DNA of 64,000 bases. Source: Anniella stebbinsi (taxonomy: Eukaryota; Chordata; Lepidosauria; Squamata; Anniellidae). A model generated the notes under the pieces. The model had not been told where the DNA came from. It did no database searches and worked only from the letters and a program-made list of their open reading frames with translations. Positions 10,963 to 23,500 of this stretch are shown in pieces (the stretch's first letter is position 1; the number at the start of each line of letters is the position of its first letter). Made by a program: the position numbers and the translations under genes. The DNA lies in assembly GCA_029215795.1 (NCBI GenBank), contig JARDYH010000035.1:106894-170893 (forward strand), in the 5' to 3' direction.

Positions 10963-13900
10963 TTCTTCCCCTAGACTTTCTCTTCCCTCTATACTTCCCC
11001 TTCTTCCCCTAGACTTCCCCTTCTTCCCCTAGACTTCCCCATCTTCCCCTAGACTTCCCCTTCCCTCTATACTTCCCCATCTTCCCCTAGACTTCCCCTA
11101 GACTTCCCTTCTCTCTATACTTCCCCTTCTTCCCCTTGACTTCCCCTAGACTTCCCCTTCCCATTCTACTTCCCCTTCTTCCCCTAGACTTCCCCTTCTT
11201 CCCCTAGACTTCCCCTTCTTCCCCTAGACTTCCCCTTCTTCCCCTAGACTTCCCCTTCCCTCTATACTTCCCCTTCTTCCCCTAGACTTCCCCTAGTCTT
11301 CCCTTCCCTCTATACTTCCCCTTCTTCCCCTAGAATTCCCCTAGACTTCCCCTTCCCTCTATACTTCCCCTTCTTCCCCTAGACTTCCCCTAGACTTCCC
11401 CTTCCCTCTATACTTCCCCTTCTTCCCCTAGACTTCCCCTTCCCTCTATACTTCCCCTTCTTCCCCTAGACTTCCCCTAGACTTCCCCTTCCCTCTATAC
11501 TTCCCCTTCTTCCCCTAGACTTCCCCTTCCCTCTATACTTCCCCTTCTTCCCCTAGACTTCCCCTAGACTTCCCCTTCTTCCACTAGACTTCCCCTTTTT
11601 CCCCTAGACTTCCCCTTCCCTCTATACTTCCTCTTCTTCCCCTAGACTTCCCCTTCTTCCCCTAGACTTCCCCTTCTTCCCCTAGACTTCCCGTAGACTT
11701 CCCCTTCCCTCTATACCTTCCCTTCTTCCCCTAGACTTCCCCTAGACTTCCCCTTCTTCCCGTAGACTTCCCCTAGACTTCCCCTTCCCTCTATACTTCC
11801 CCTTCTTCCATTAGACTTCCCCTTCCCTCTATACTTCCCCTGCTTCCCCTAGACTTCCCCTAGACTTCCCCTTCTTCCCCTAGACTTCCGCTAGACTTCC
11901 CCTTCCCTCTATACGTCCCCTTCTTCCCCTAGACTTCCCCTTCTTCCCCTAGACTTCCCCTTCTTCCCTTAGATTTCCCCTTCTCCCCCTAGACGTCCCC
12001 TAGACTTCCCCTTCCCTCTATACTTCCCCTTCTTCCCCTAGACTTCCCCTTCTTCTCCTAGACTTCCCCTTCTTCCCCTAGACTTCCCCTTCCCTCTATA
12101 CTTCCCCTTCTTCCCCTAGACTTCCCCTAGACTTCCCCTACTTCCCCTAGACTTCCCCTTCTTCCCCTAGACTTCCCCTAGACTTCCCCTTCCCTCTATA
12201 TTTCCCCTTCTTCCCCTAGACTTCCCCTTCTTCCCCTAGACTTCCCCTTCTTCCCCTAGACTTCCCCTAGACTTCCCCTTCCCTCTATACTTCCCCTTCT
12301 TCCCCTAGACTTCCCCTTCTTCCCCTAGACTTCCCCTAGACTTCCCCTTCCCTCTATACTTCCCCTTCTTCCCCTAGACTTCCCCTAGACTTCCCCTTCC
12401 CTCTATACTTCCCCTTCTTCCCCTAGACTTCCACTAGACTTCCCCTTCCCTCTATACTTTCCCTTCTTCCCCTAGACTTCCCCTAGACTTCCCCTTCTTC
12501 CCCTAGACTTCCCCTAGACTTCCCCTTCCCTCTATACTTCCCCTTCTTCCATTAGACTTCCCCTTCCCTCTATACTTCCCCTTCTTCCTCTAGATTTCCC
12601 CTAGACTTCCCCTTCTTCTCCTAGACTTCCCCTAGACTTCCCCTTCCCTCTATACTTCCCCTTCTTCCCCTAGTCTACCCCTTGACTTCCCCTTCCCTCT
12701 ATACTTCCCCTTCTTCCCCTAGACTTCCACGTCTTCCCCTAGACTTCCCCTTCTTCCCCAAGACTTCCCCTACACTTCCCCTTCCCTCTATACTTCCCCT
12801 TCTTCCCTAGACTTCCCCTAGATTTCCCCTTCTTCCCCTAGACTTCCCCTTCCCTCTATACTTCCCCTTCTTCCCCTAGAGTTCCCCTTCTTCTCCTAGA
12901 TTTCCCCTTCTTCCCCTAGACTTCCCCTAGACTTCCCCTTCTTCCACTAGACTTCCCCTTTTTCCCCTAGACTTCCCCTTCCCTCTATACTTCCTCTTCT
13001 TCCCCTAGACTTCCCCTTCTTCCCCTAGACTTCCCCTTCTTCCCCTAGACTTCCCGTAGACTTCCCCTTCCCTCTATACCTTCCCTTCTTCCCCTAGACT
13101 TCCCCTAGACTTCCCCTTCTTCCCCTAGACTTCCCCTAGACTTCCCCTTCCCTCTATACTTCCCCTTCTTCCATTAGACTTCCCCTTCCCTCTATACTTC
13201 CCCTGCTTCCCCTAGACTTCCCCTAGACTTCCCCTTCTTCCCCTAGACTTCCCCTAGACTTCCCCTTCCCTCTATACGTCCCCTTCTTCCCCTAGACTTC
13301 CCCTTTCCTCTATACTTCCCCTTCTTCCCCTAGACTTCTCCTTCTTCCCCTAGACTACCTCTTCTTCCCCTAGACTTCCCCTTCCCTCTATACTTCCCCT
13401 TCTTCCCCTAGACTTCCCCTTCTTCCCTTAGACTTCCCCTTCTTCCCCTAGACTTCCCGTAGACTTCCCCTTCCCTCTATAACTTCCCTTCTTCCCCTTC
13501 TTCCCCTAGACTTCCCCTTCTACCCCTAGACTTCCCCTGGACTTCCCCTTCCCTCTATACTTCCCCTTCTTCCCCTAGACATTCTCTTCCCTCTATACTT
13601 CCCCTTCTTCCCCTAGACTTCCCCTTCTTCCCCTAGACTTCCCCTTCTTCCCCTAGACTTCCCCTTCCCTCTATACTTCCCCTTCTTCCCCTAGACTTCC
13701 CCTAGACTTCCCCTTCCCTCTCTACTTCCCCTTCTTCCCCTAGACTTCCCCTTCTTCCCCTAGACATCCCCTTCTTCCCCTAGACTTCCCCTTCCCTCTA
13801 TACTTCCCCTTCTTCCATTAGACTTCCCCTTCCCTCTATACTTCCCCTGCTTCCCCTAGACTTCCCCTAGACTTCCCCTTCTTCCCCTAGACTTCCTGTA

Positions 13901-14100
13901 GTCTTCCCCTTCCCTCTATACTTCCCCTTCTTCCCCTAGACTTCCCCTTCCCTCTATACTTCCCCTTCTTCCCCTAGACTTCCCCTTCTTCCCCTAGACT
14001 TCCTCTTCTTCCCCTAGACTTCCCCTTCCCTCTATACTTCCCCTTCTTCCCCTAGACTTCCCCTTCTTCCCTTAGACTTCCCCTAGACTTCCCCTTCCCT

Positions 14101-14416
14101 CCAGACTTCCCCTTCTTCCCCTAGACTTCAACTTCTTCCCCTAGACTTCCCCTTCTTCCCCTAGACTTCCCCTAGACTTCCCCTTCCCTCTATACTTCCC
14201 CTTCTTCCCCTAGACTTCCCCTTCTTCCCTTAGACTTCCCCGAGACTTCCCCTTCCCTCCAGACTTCCCCTTCTTCCCCTAGACTTCAACTTCTTCCCCT
14301 AGACTTCCCCTTCTTCCCCTAGACTTCCCCTAGACTTCCCCTTCCCTCTATACTTCCCCTTCTTCCCCTAGACTTCCCCTAGTCTTCCCCTTCCCTCTAT
14401 ACTGCCCCTTCTTCCC
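14101..14416 (+). repeat. 158-bp tandem duplication near the start of HOR2
   Basis: The variant pair CCAGAC and TTCAACTTC occurs at 14101/14127 and again at 14259/14285, an offset of 158 for both words. HOR3 and HOR4 carry this pair once (near 34605 and 47471), so the doubling is specific to this copy. It lies immediately beside the left edge of the 6322-bp duplication. Confidence 0.85.
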
Positions 14417-17400
14417 CTAGACTTCCCCTAGACTTCCCCTTTCCTCTATACTTCCCCTTCTTCCCCTAGACTTCCCCTAGACTTCCCCTTCTCGCTATAC
14501 TTCCCCTTCTTCCCCTAGACTTCCCCTAGACTTCCCCTTCCCTCTATACTTCCCCTTTTCCCCTAGACTTCCCCTAGACTTCCCCTTCCCTCTATAGTTC
14601 CCCTTCTTCCCCTAGACTTCCCCTTCTTCCCCTAGACTTCCCCTTCTTCCCTTAGATTTCCCCTTCTCCCCCTAGACTTCCCCTAGACTTCCCCTTCCCT
14701 CTATACTTCCCCTTCTTCCCCTAGACTTCCCCTTCTTCTCCTAGACTTCCCCTTCTTCCCCTAGACTTCCCCTTCCCTCTATACTTCCCCTTCTTCCCCT
14801 AGACTTCCCCTAGACTTCCCCTACTTCCCCTAGACTTCCCCTTCTTCCCCTAGACTTCCCCTAGACTTCCCCTTCCCTCTATATTTCCCCTTCTTCCCCT
14901 AGACTTCCCCTTCTTCCCCTAGACTTCCCCTTCTTCCCCTAGACTTCCCCTAGACTTCCCCTTCCCTCTATACTTCCCCTTCTTCCCCTAGACTTCCCCT
15001 TCTTCCCCTAGACTTCCCCTAGACTTCCCCTTCCCTCTATACTTCCCCTTCTTCCCCTAGACTTCCCCTAGACTTCCCCTTCCCTCTATACTGCCCCTTC
15101 TTCCCCTAGACTTCCCCTAGACTTAACCTTTCCTCTATACTTCCCCTTCTTCCCCTAGACTTCCACTAGACTTCCCCTTCCCTCTATACTTTCCCTTCTT
15201 CCCCTAGACTTCCCCTAGACTTCCCCTTCTTCCCCTAGACTTCCCCTAGACTTCCCCTTCCCTCTGTACTTCCCCTTCTTCCATTAGACTTCCCCTTCCC
15301 TCTATACTTCCCCTTCTTCCTCTAGATTTCCCCTAGACTTCCCCTTCTTCTCCTAGACTTCCCCTAGACTTCCCCTTCCCTCTATACTTCCCCTTCTTCC
15401 CCTAGTCTACCCCTTGACTTCCCCTTCCCTCTATACTTCCCCTTCTTCCCCTAGACTTCCCCTTCTTCCCCAAGACTTCCCCTACACTTCCCCTTCCCTC
15501 TATACTTCCCCTTCTTCCCCTAGACTTCCCCTTCTTCCCCTAGACTTCCTCTTCTTCCCCTAGACTTCCCCTTCCCTCTATACTTCCCCTTCTTCCCCTA
15601 GACTTCCCCTTCTTCCCTTAGACTTCCCCTTCTTCCCTTAGACTTCCCCTTCTTCCCCTATACTTCCCCTTCCCTCTATACTTCCCCTTCTCCCCCTGAC
15701 TTCCCCTAGACTTCCCCTTCCCTCTATACTTCCCCTTCTTCCCCTAGACTTCCCCTTCTTCTCCTAGACTTCCCCTTCTTCCCCTAGACTTCCCCTTCCC
15801 TCTATACTTCCCCTTCTTCCCCTAGACTTCCCCTAGACTTCCCCTTCTTCCCCTAGACTTCCCCTTCTTCCCCTAGACTTCCCCTAGACTTCCCCTTCCC
15901 TCTATACTTCCCCTTCTTCCCCTAGACTTCCCCTTCTTCCCCTAGACTTCCCCTTCTTCCCCTAGACTTCCTCTTCTCCCCTAGACTTCCCCTAGACTTC
16001 CCCTTCCCTCTATACTTCCCATTCTTCCATTAGACTTCCCCTTCCCTCTATACTTTCCCTTCTTCCCCTAGACTTCCCCTAGACTTCCCCTTCTTCCCCT
16101 AGACTTCCCCTAGACTTCCCCTTCCCTCTATACTTCCCATTCTTCCATTAGACTTCCCCTTCCCTCTATACTTCCCCTGCTTCCCCTAGACTTCCCCTAG
16201 ACTTCTCCTTCTTCCCCTTAACTTCCCCTAGACTTCCCTTCCCTCTATACTTCCCCTTCTTCCCCTAGACTTCCCCTAGACTTCCCCTTCCCTCTCTACT
16301 TCCCCTTCTTCCCCTAGACTTCCCCTTCTTCTCCTAGACTTCCCCTTCTTCCCCTAGACTTCCCCTTCCCTCTATACTTCCCCTTCTTCCATTAGACTTC
16401 CCCTTCCCTCTATACTTCCCCTGCTTCCCCTAGACTTCCCCTAGACTTCCCCTTCTTCCCCTAGACTTCCCCTAGACTTCCCCTTCCCTCTATACTTCCC
16501 CTTCTTCCCCTAGACTTCCCCTTCCCTCTATACTTCCCCTTCTTCCCCTAAACTTCCCCTTCTTCCCCTAGACTTCCTCTTCTTCCCCTAGACTTCCCCT
16601 TCCCTCTATACTTCCCCTTCTTCCCCTAGACTTCCCCTTCTTCCCTTAGACTTCCCCTTCTTCCCCTATACTTCCCCTTCCCTCTATACTTCCCCTTCTT
16701 CCCCTAGACTTCCCCTAGACTTCCCCTTCTTCCCCTAGACTTCCCCTAGACTTCCCCTTCCCTCTATACTTCCCCTTCTTTCCCTAGACTTCCCCTTCCC
16801 TCTATACTTCCCCTTCTTCCCCTAGACTTCCCCTTCTTCCCCTAGACTTCCTCTTCTTCCCCTAGACTTCCCCTTCCCTCTATACTTCCCCTTCTTCCCC
16901 TAGACTTCCCCTTCTTCCCTTAGACTTCCCCTTCTTCCCCTATACTTCCCCTTCCCTCTATACTTCCCCTTCTTCCCCTAGACTTCCCCTAGACTTCCCC
17001 TACTTCCCCTAGACTTCCCCTTCTTCCCCTAGACTTCCCCTAGACTTCCCCTTCCCTCTATATTTCCCCTTCTTCCCCTAGACTTCCCCTTCTTCCCCTA
17101 GACTTCCCCTTCTTCCCCTAGACTTCCCCTAGACTTCCCCTTCCCTCTATACTGCCCCTTCTTCCCCTAGACTTCCCCTAGACTTCCTCTTTCCTCTATA
17201 CTTCCCCTTCTTCCCCTAGACTTCCACTAGACTTCCCCTTCTTTCTATACTTTCCCTTCTTCCCCTAGACTTCCCCTTCTTCCCCTAGACTTCCCCTAGA
17301 CTTCCCCTTCCCTCTATACTTCCCCTTCTTCCCCTAGACTTCCCCTAGACTTCCCCTTCCCTCTATACTGCCCCTTCTTCCCCTAGACTTCCCCTAGACT

Positions 17401-20400
17401 TAACCTTTCCTCTATACATCCCCTTCTTCCCCTAGACTTCCTCTAGACTTCCCCTTCCCTCTATACTTTCCCTTCTTCCCCTAGACTTCCCCTAGACTTC
17501 CCCTTCTTCCCCTAGACTTCCCCTAGACTTCCCCTTCCCTCTATACTTCCCCTTCTTCCATTAGACTTCCCCTTCCCTCTATACTTCCCCTTCTTCCTCT
17601 AGATTTCCCCTAGACTTCCCCTTCTTCTCCTAGACTTCCCCTAGACTTCCCCTTCCCTCTATACTTCCCCTTCTTCCCCTAGTCTACCCCTTGACTTCCC
17701 CTTCCCTCTATACTTCCCCTTCTTCCCCTAGACTTCCCCTTCTTCCCCTAGACTTCCCCTTCTTCCCCTAGACTTCCTCTTCTTCCCCTAGACTTCCCCT
17801 TCCCTCTATACTTCCCCTTCTTCCCCTAGACTTCCCCTTCTTCCCTTAGACTTCCCCTTCTTCCCTTAGACTTCCCCTTCTTCCCCTATACTTCCCCTTC
17901 CCTCTATACTTCCCCTTCTCCCCCTAGACTTCCCCTAGACTTCCCCTTCCCTCTATACTTCCCCTTCTTCCCCTAGACTTCCCCTTCTTCTCCTAGACTT
18001 CCCCTTCTTCCCCTAGACTTCCCCTTCCCTCTATACTTCCCCTTCTTCCCCTAGACTTCCCCTAGACTTCCCCTTCTTCCCCTAGACTTCCCCTTCTTCC
18101 CCTAGACTTCCCCTAGACTTCCCCTTCCCTCTATACTTCCCCTTCTTCCCCTAGACTTCCCCTTCTTCCCCTAGACTTCCCCTTCTTCCCCTAGACTTCC
18201 TCTTCTCCCCTAGACTTCCCCTAGACTTCCCCTTCCCTCTATACTTCCCATTCTTCCATTAGACTTCCCCTTCCCTCTATACTTTCCCTTCTTCCCCTAG
18301 ACTTCCCCTAGACTTCCCCTTCTTCCCCTAGACTTCCCCTAGACTTCCCCTTCCCTCTATACTTCCAATTCTTCCATTAGACTTCCCCTTCCCTCTATAC
18401 TTCCCCTGCTTCCCCTAGACTTCCCCTAGACTTCTCCTTCTTCCCCTTAACTTCCCCTAGACTTCCCTTCCCTCTATACTTCCCCTTCTCCCCCTAGACT
18501 TCCCCTAGACTTCCCCTTCCCTCTCTACTTCCCCTTCTTCCCCTAGACTTCCCCTTCTTCCCCTAGACTTCCCCTTCTTCCCCTAGACTTCCCCTTCCCT
18601 CTATACTTCCCCTTCTTCCATTAGACTTCCCCTTCCCTCTATACTTCCCCTGCTTCCCCTAGACTTCCCCTAGACTTCCCCTTCTTCCCCTAGACTTCCC
18701 CTAGACTTCCCCTTCCCTCTATACTTCCCCTTCTTCCCCTAGACTTCCCCTTCCCTCTATACTTCCCCTTCTTCCCCTAAACTTCCCCTTCTTCCCCTAG
18801 ACTTCCTCTTCTTCCCCTAGACTTCCCCTTCTTCCCCTAGACTTCCCCTAGACTTCCCCTTCCCTCTATACTTCCCCTTCTTCCCCTAGACTTCCCCTTC
18901 TTCCCCTAGACTTCCCCTAGACTTCCCCTTCCCTCTATACTTCCCCTTCTTCCCCTAGACTTCCCCTAGACTTCCCCTTCCCTCTATACTGCCCCTTCTT
19001 CCCCTAGACTTCCCCTAGACTTAACCTTTCCTCTATACTTCCCCTTCTTCCCCTAGACTTCCTCTAGACTTCCCCTTCCCTCTATACTTTCCCTTCTTCC
19101 CCTAGACTTCCCCTAGACTTCCCCTTCTTCCCCTAGACTTCCCCTAGACTTCCCCTTCCCTCTATACTTCCCCTTCTTCCATTAGACTTCCCCTTCCCTC
19201 TATACTTCCCCTGCTTCCCCTAGACTTCCCCTAGACTTCTCCTTCTTCCCCTTAACTTCCTCTAGACTTCCCTTCCCTCTATACTTCCCCTTCTTCCCCT
19301 AGACTTCCCCTAGACTTCCCCTTCCCTCTCTACTTCCCCTTCTTCCCCTAGACTTCCCCTTCTTCCCCTAGACTTCCCCTTCTTCCCCTAGACTTCCCCT
19401 TCCCTCTATACTTCCCCTTCTTCCATTAGACTTCCCCTTCCCTCTATACTTCCCCTGCTTCCCCTAGACTTCCCCTAGACTTCCCCTTCTTCCCCTAGAC
19501 TTCCCCTAGACTTCCCCTTCCCTCTATACTTCCCCTTCTTCCCCTAGACTTCCCCTTCCCTCTATACTTCCCCTTCTTCCCCTAAACTTCCCCTTCTTCC
19601 CCTAGACTTCCTCTTCTTCCCTAGACTTCCCCTTCCCTCTATACTTCCCCTTCTTCCCCTAGACTTCCCCTTCTTCCCTTAGACTTCCCCTTCTTCCCCT
19701 CTACGTCCCCTTCCCTCTATACTTCCCCTAGACTTCCCCTAGACTTCCCCTTCTTCCCCTAGACTTCCCCTAGACTTCCCCTTCCCTCTATACTTCCCCT
19801 TCTTTCCCTAGACTTCCCCTTCCCTCTATACTTCCCCTTCTTCCCCTAGACTTCCCCTTCTTCCCCTAGACTTCCTCTTCTTCCCCTAGACTTCCCCTTC
19901 CCTCTATACTTCCCCTTCTTCCCCTAGACTTCCCCTTCTTCCCTTAGAATTCCCCTTCTTCCCCTATACTTCCCCTTCCCTCTATACTTCCCCTTCTTCC
20001 CCTAGACTTCCCCTAGACTTCCCCTTCCCTCTATACTTCCCCTTCTTCCCCTAGATTTCCCCTTCTTCCCTTAGACTTCCCCTTCTTCCCCTATACTTCC
20101 CCTTCCCTCTATACTTCCCCTTCTTCCCCTAGACTTCCCCTAGACTTCCCCTTCCCGCTATACTTCCCCTTCTTCCCCTAGACTTCTCCTAGACTTCCCC
20201 TTCTTCCCCTAGACTTCCCCTTCTTCCCCTAGACTTCCCGTAGACTTCCCCTTCCCTCTATACTTTCCCTTCTTCCCCTAGACTTCCCCTAGACTTCCCC
20301 TTCTTCCCCTAGACTTCCCCTAGACTTCCCCTTCCCTCTATACTTCCCCTTATTCCATTAGACTTCCCCTTCCCTCTATACTTCCCCTGCTTCCCCTAGA

Positions 20401-20521
20401 CTTCCCCTAGACTTCCCCTTCTTCCCCTAGACTTCCCCTAGACTTCCCCTTCCTTCTATACTTCCCCTTCTTCCCCTAGACTTCCCCTTCCCTCTATACT
20501 TCCCCTTCTTCCCCTAGACTT
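14200..20521 (+). repeat. 6322-bp tandem duplication in HOR2, left copy
   Basis: At least six landmarks recur at exactly 6322 bp: CCCGAGAC 14241/20563, CCCTCTGTA 15260/21582, TAGTCTACC 15403/21725 and 17680/24002, CTTCCCGC 20151/26473, GAATTC 19947/26269. Even single-base variants are shared, so the duplication looks recent. The left edge is uncertain by about 50 bp because the flank of CCCGAGAC differs: here it is preceded by CCCTTAGACTT, at 20563 by CCCCTAGACTT as in HOR3. One private change in this copy is TTCTTCTCCTAG near 16332. Confidence 0.92.
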
Positions 20522-23500
20522 CCCCTTCCCTCTAGACTTCCCCTTCTTCCCCTAGACTTCCCCGAGACTTCCCCTTCCCTCCAGACTTCCCCTTCTTCCC
20601 CTAGACTTCAACTTCTTCCCCTAGACTTCCCCTTCTTCCCCTAGACTTCCCCTAGACTTCCCCTTCCCTCTATACTTCCCCTTCTTCCCCTAGACTTCCC
20701 CTAGTCTTCCCCTTCCCTCTATACTGCCCCTTCTTCCCCTAGACTTCCCCTAGACTTCCCCTTTCCTCTATACTTCCCCTTCTTCCCCTAGACTTCCCCT
20801 AGACTTCCCCTTCTCGCTATACTTCCCCTTCTTCCCCTAGACTTCCCCTAGACTTCCCCTTCCCTCTATACTTCCCCTTTTCCCCTAGACTTCCCCTAGA
20901 CTTCCCCTTCCCTCTATAGTTCCCCTTCTTCCCCTAGACTTCCCCTTCTTCCCCTAGACTTCCCCTTCTTCCCTTAGATTTCCCCTTCTCCCCCTAGACT
21001 TCCCCTAGACTTCCCCTTCCCTCTATACTTCCCCTTCTTCCCCTAGACTTCCCCTTCTTCTCCTAGACTTCCCCTTCTTCCCCTAGACTTCCCCTTCCCT
21101 CTATACTTCCCCTTCTTCCCCTAGACTTCCCCTAGACTTCCCCTACTTCCCCTAGACTTCCCCTTCTTCCCCTAGACTTCCCCTAGACTTCCCCTTCCCT
21201 CTATATTTCCCCTTCTTCCCCTAGACTTCCCCTTCTTCCCCTAGACTTCCCCTTCTTCCCCTAGACTTCCCCTAGACTTCCCCTTCCCTCTATACTTCCC
21301 CTTCTTCCCCTAGACTTCCCCTTCTTCCCCTAGACTTCCCCTAGACTTCCCCTTCCCTCTATACTTCCCCTTCTTCCCCTAGACTTCCCCTAGACTTCCC
21401 CTTCCCTCTATACTGCCCCTTCTTCCCCTAGACTTCCCCTAGACTTAACCTTTCCTCTATACTTCCCCTTCTTCCCCTAGACTTCCACTAGACTTCCCCT
21501 TCCCTCTATACTTTCCCTTCTTCCCCTAGACTTCCCCTAGACTTCCCCTTCTTCCCCTAGACTTCCCCTAGACTTCCCCTTCCCTCTGTACTTCCCCTTC
21601 TTCCATTAGACTTCCCCTTCCCTCTATACTTCCCCTTCTTCCTCTAGATTTCCCCTAGACTTCCCCTTCTTCTCCTAGACTTCCCCTAGACTTCCCCTTC
21701 CCTCTATACTTCCCCTTCTTCCCCTAGTCTACCCCTTGACTTCCCCTTCCCTCTATACTTCCCCTTCTTCCCCTAGACTTCCCCTTCTTCCCCAAGACTT
21801 CCCCTACACTTCCCCTTCCCTCTATACTTCCCCTTCTTCCCCTAGACTTCCCCTTCTTCCCCTAGACTTCCTCTTCTTCCCCTAGACTTCCCCTTCCCTC
21901 TATACTTCCCCTTCTTCCCCTAGACTTCCCCTTCTTCCCTTAGACTTCCCCTTCTTCCCTTAGACTTCCCCTTCTTCCCCTATACTTCCCCTTCCCTCTA
22001 TACTTCCCCTTCTCCCCCTGACTTCCCCTAGACTTCCCCTTCCCTCTATACTTCCCCTTCTTCCCCTAGACTTCCCCTTCTTCTCCTAGACTTCCCCTTC
22101 TTCCCCTAGACTTCCCCTTCCCTCTATACTTCCCCTTCTTCCCCTAGACTTCCCCTAGACTTCCCCTTCTTCCCCTAGACTTCCCCTTCTTCCCCTAGAC
22201 TTCCCCTAGACTTCCCCTTCCCTCTATACTTCCCCTTCTTCCCCTAGACTTCCCCTTCTTCCCCTAGACTTCCCCTTCTTCCCCTAGACTTCCTCTTCTC
22301 CCCTAGACTTCCCCTAGACTTCCCCTTCCCTCTATACTTCCCATTCTTCCATTAGACTTCCCCTTCCCTCTATACTTTCCCTTCTTCCCCTAGACTTCCC
22401 CTAGACTTCCCCTTCTTCCCCTAGACTTCCCCTAGACTTCCCCTTCCCTCTATACTTCCCATTCTTCCATTAGACTTCCCCTTCCCTCTATACTTCCCCT
22501 GCTTCCCCTAGACTTCCCCTAGACTTCTCCTTCTTCCCCTTAACTTCCCCTAGACTTCCCTTCCCTCTATACTTCCCCTTCTTCCCCTAGACTTCCCCTA
22601 GACTTCCCCTTCCCTCTCTACTTCCCCTTCTTCCCCTAGACTTCCCCTTCTTCCCCTAGACTTCCCCTTCTTCCCCTAGACTTCCCCTTCCCTCTATACT
22701 TCCCCTTCTTCCATTAGACTTCCCCTTCCCTCTATACTTCCCCTGCTTCCCCTAGACTTCCCCTAGACTTCCCCTTCTTCCCCTAGACTTCCCCTAGACT
22801 TCCCCTTCCCTCTATACTTCCCCTTCTTCCCCTAGACTTCCCCTTCCCTCTATACTTCCCCTTCTTCCCCTAAACTTCCCCTTCTTCCCCTAGACTTCCT
22901 CTTCTTCCCCTAGACTTCCCCTTCCCTCTATACTTCCCCTTCTTCCCCTAGACTTCCCCTTCTTCCCTTAGACTTCCCCTTCTTCCCCTATACTTCCCCT
23001 TCCCTCTATACTTCCCCTTCTTCCCCTAGACTTCCCCTAGACTTCCCCTTCTTCCCCTAGACTTCCCCTAGACTTCCCCTTCCCTCTATACTTCCCCTTC
23101 TTTCCCTAGACTTCCCCTTCCCTCTATACTTCCCCTTCTTCCCCTAGACTTCCCCTTCTTCCCCTAGACTTCCTCTTCTTCCCCTAGACTTCCCCTTCCC
23201 TCTATACTTCCCCTTCTTCCCCTAGACTTCCCCTTCTTCCCTTAGACTTCCCCTTCTTCCCCTATACTTCCCCTTCCCTCTATACTTCCCCTTCTTCCCC
23301 TAGACTTCCCCTAGACTTCCCCTACTTCCCCTAGACTTCCCCTTCTTCCCCTAGACTTCCCCTAGACTTCCCCTTCCCTCTATATTTCCCCTTCTTCCCC
23401 TAGACTTCCCCTTCTTCCCCTAGACTTCCCCTTCTTCCCCTAGACTTCCCCTAGACTTCCCCTTCCCTCTATACTGCCCCTTCTTCCCCTAGACTTCCCC

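Larger units (their letters stand above)
1..13517 (+). repeat. Higher-order repeat copy 1 (HOR1), 13507 bp between P1 landmarks
   Basis: It is bounded by P1 at 11 and the next P1 at 13518. The left end follows the other HORs only to about 257 (the ACATCCCC variant, 246 bp after P1, as at 13764). It then jumps to a CCCCAAGAC segment that in HOR2 lies 1633 bp further on. Most of 331-5070 is a two-copy tandem duplication. Around 8.3-11 kb lies the TTCACC block shared by HORs 1-4. TAGTCTACC landmarks occur at 2891, 5924 and 12671. A CTATAACTTCCC word just before each internal P1 confirms the register. The copy is 641 bp longer than HOR3. Confidence 0.85.

Noticed and set aside
14101..14416. Integration or attachment site at the 158-bp direct repeats
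   Set aside because: Both copies are ordinary array sequence with nothing foreign between them. A local tandem duplication explains them.
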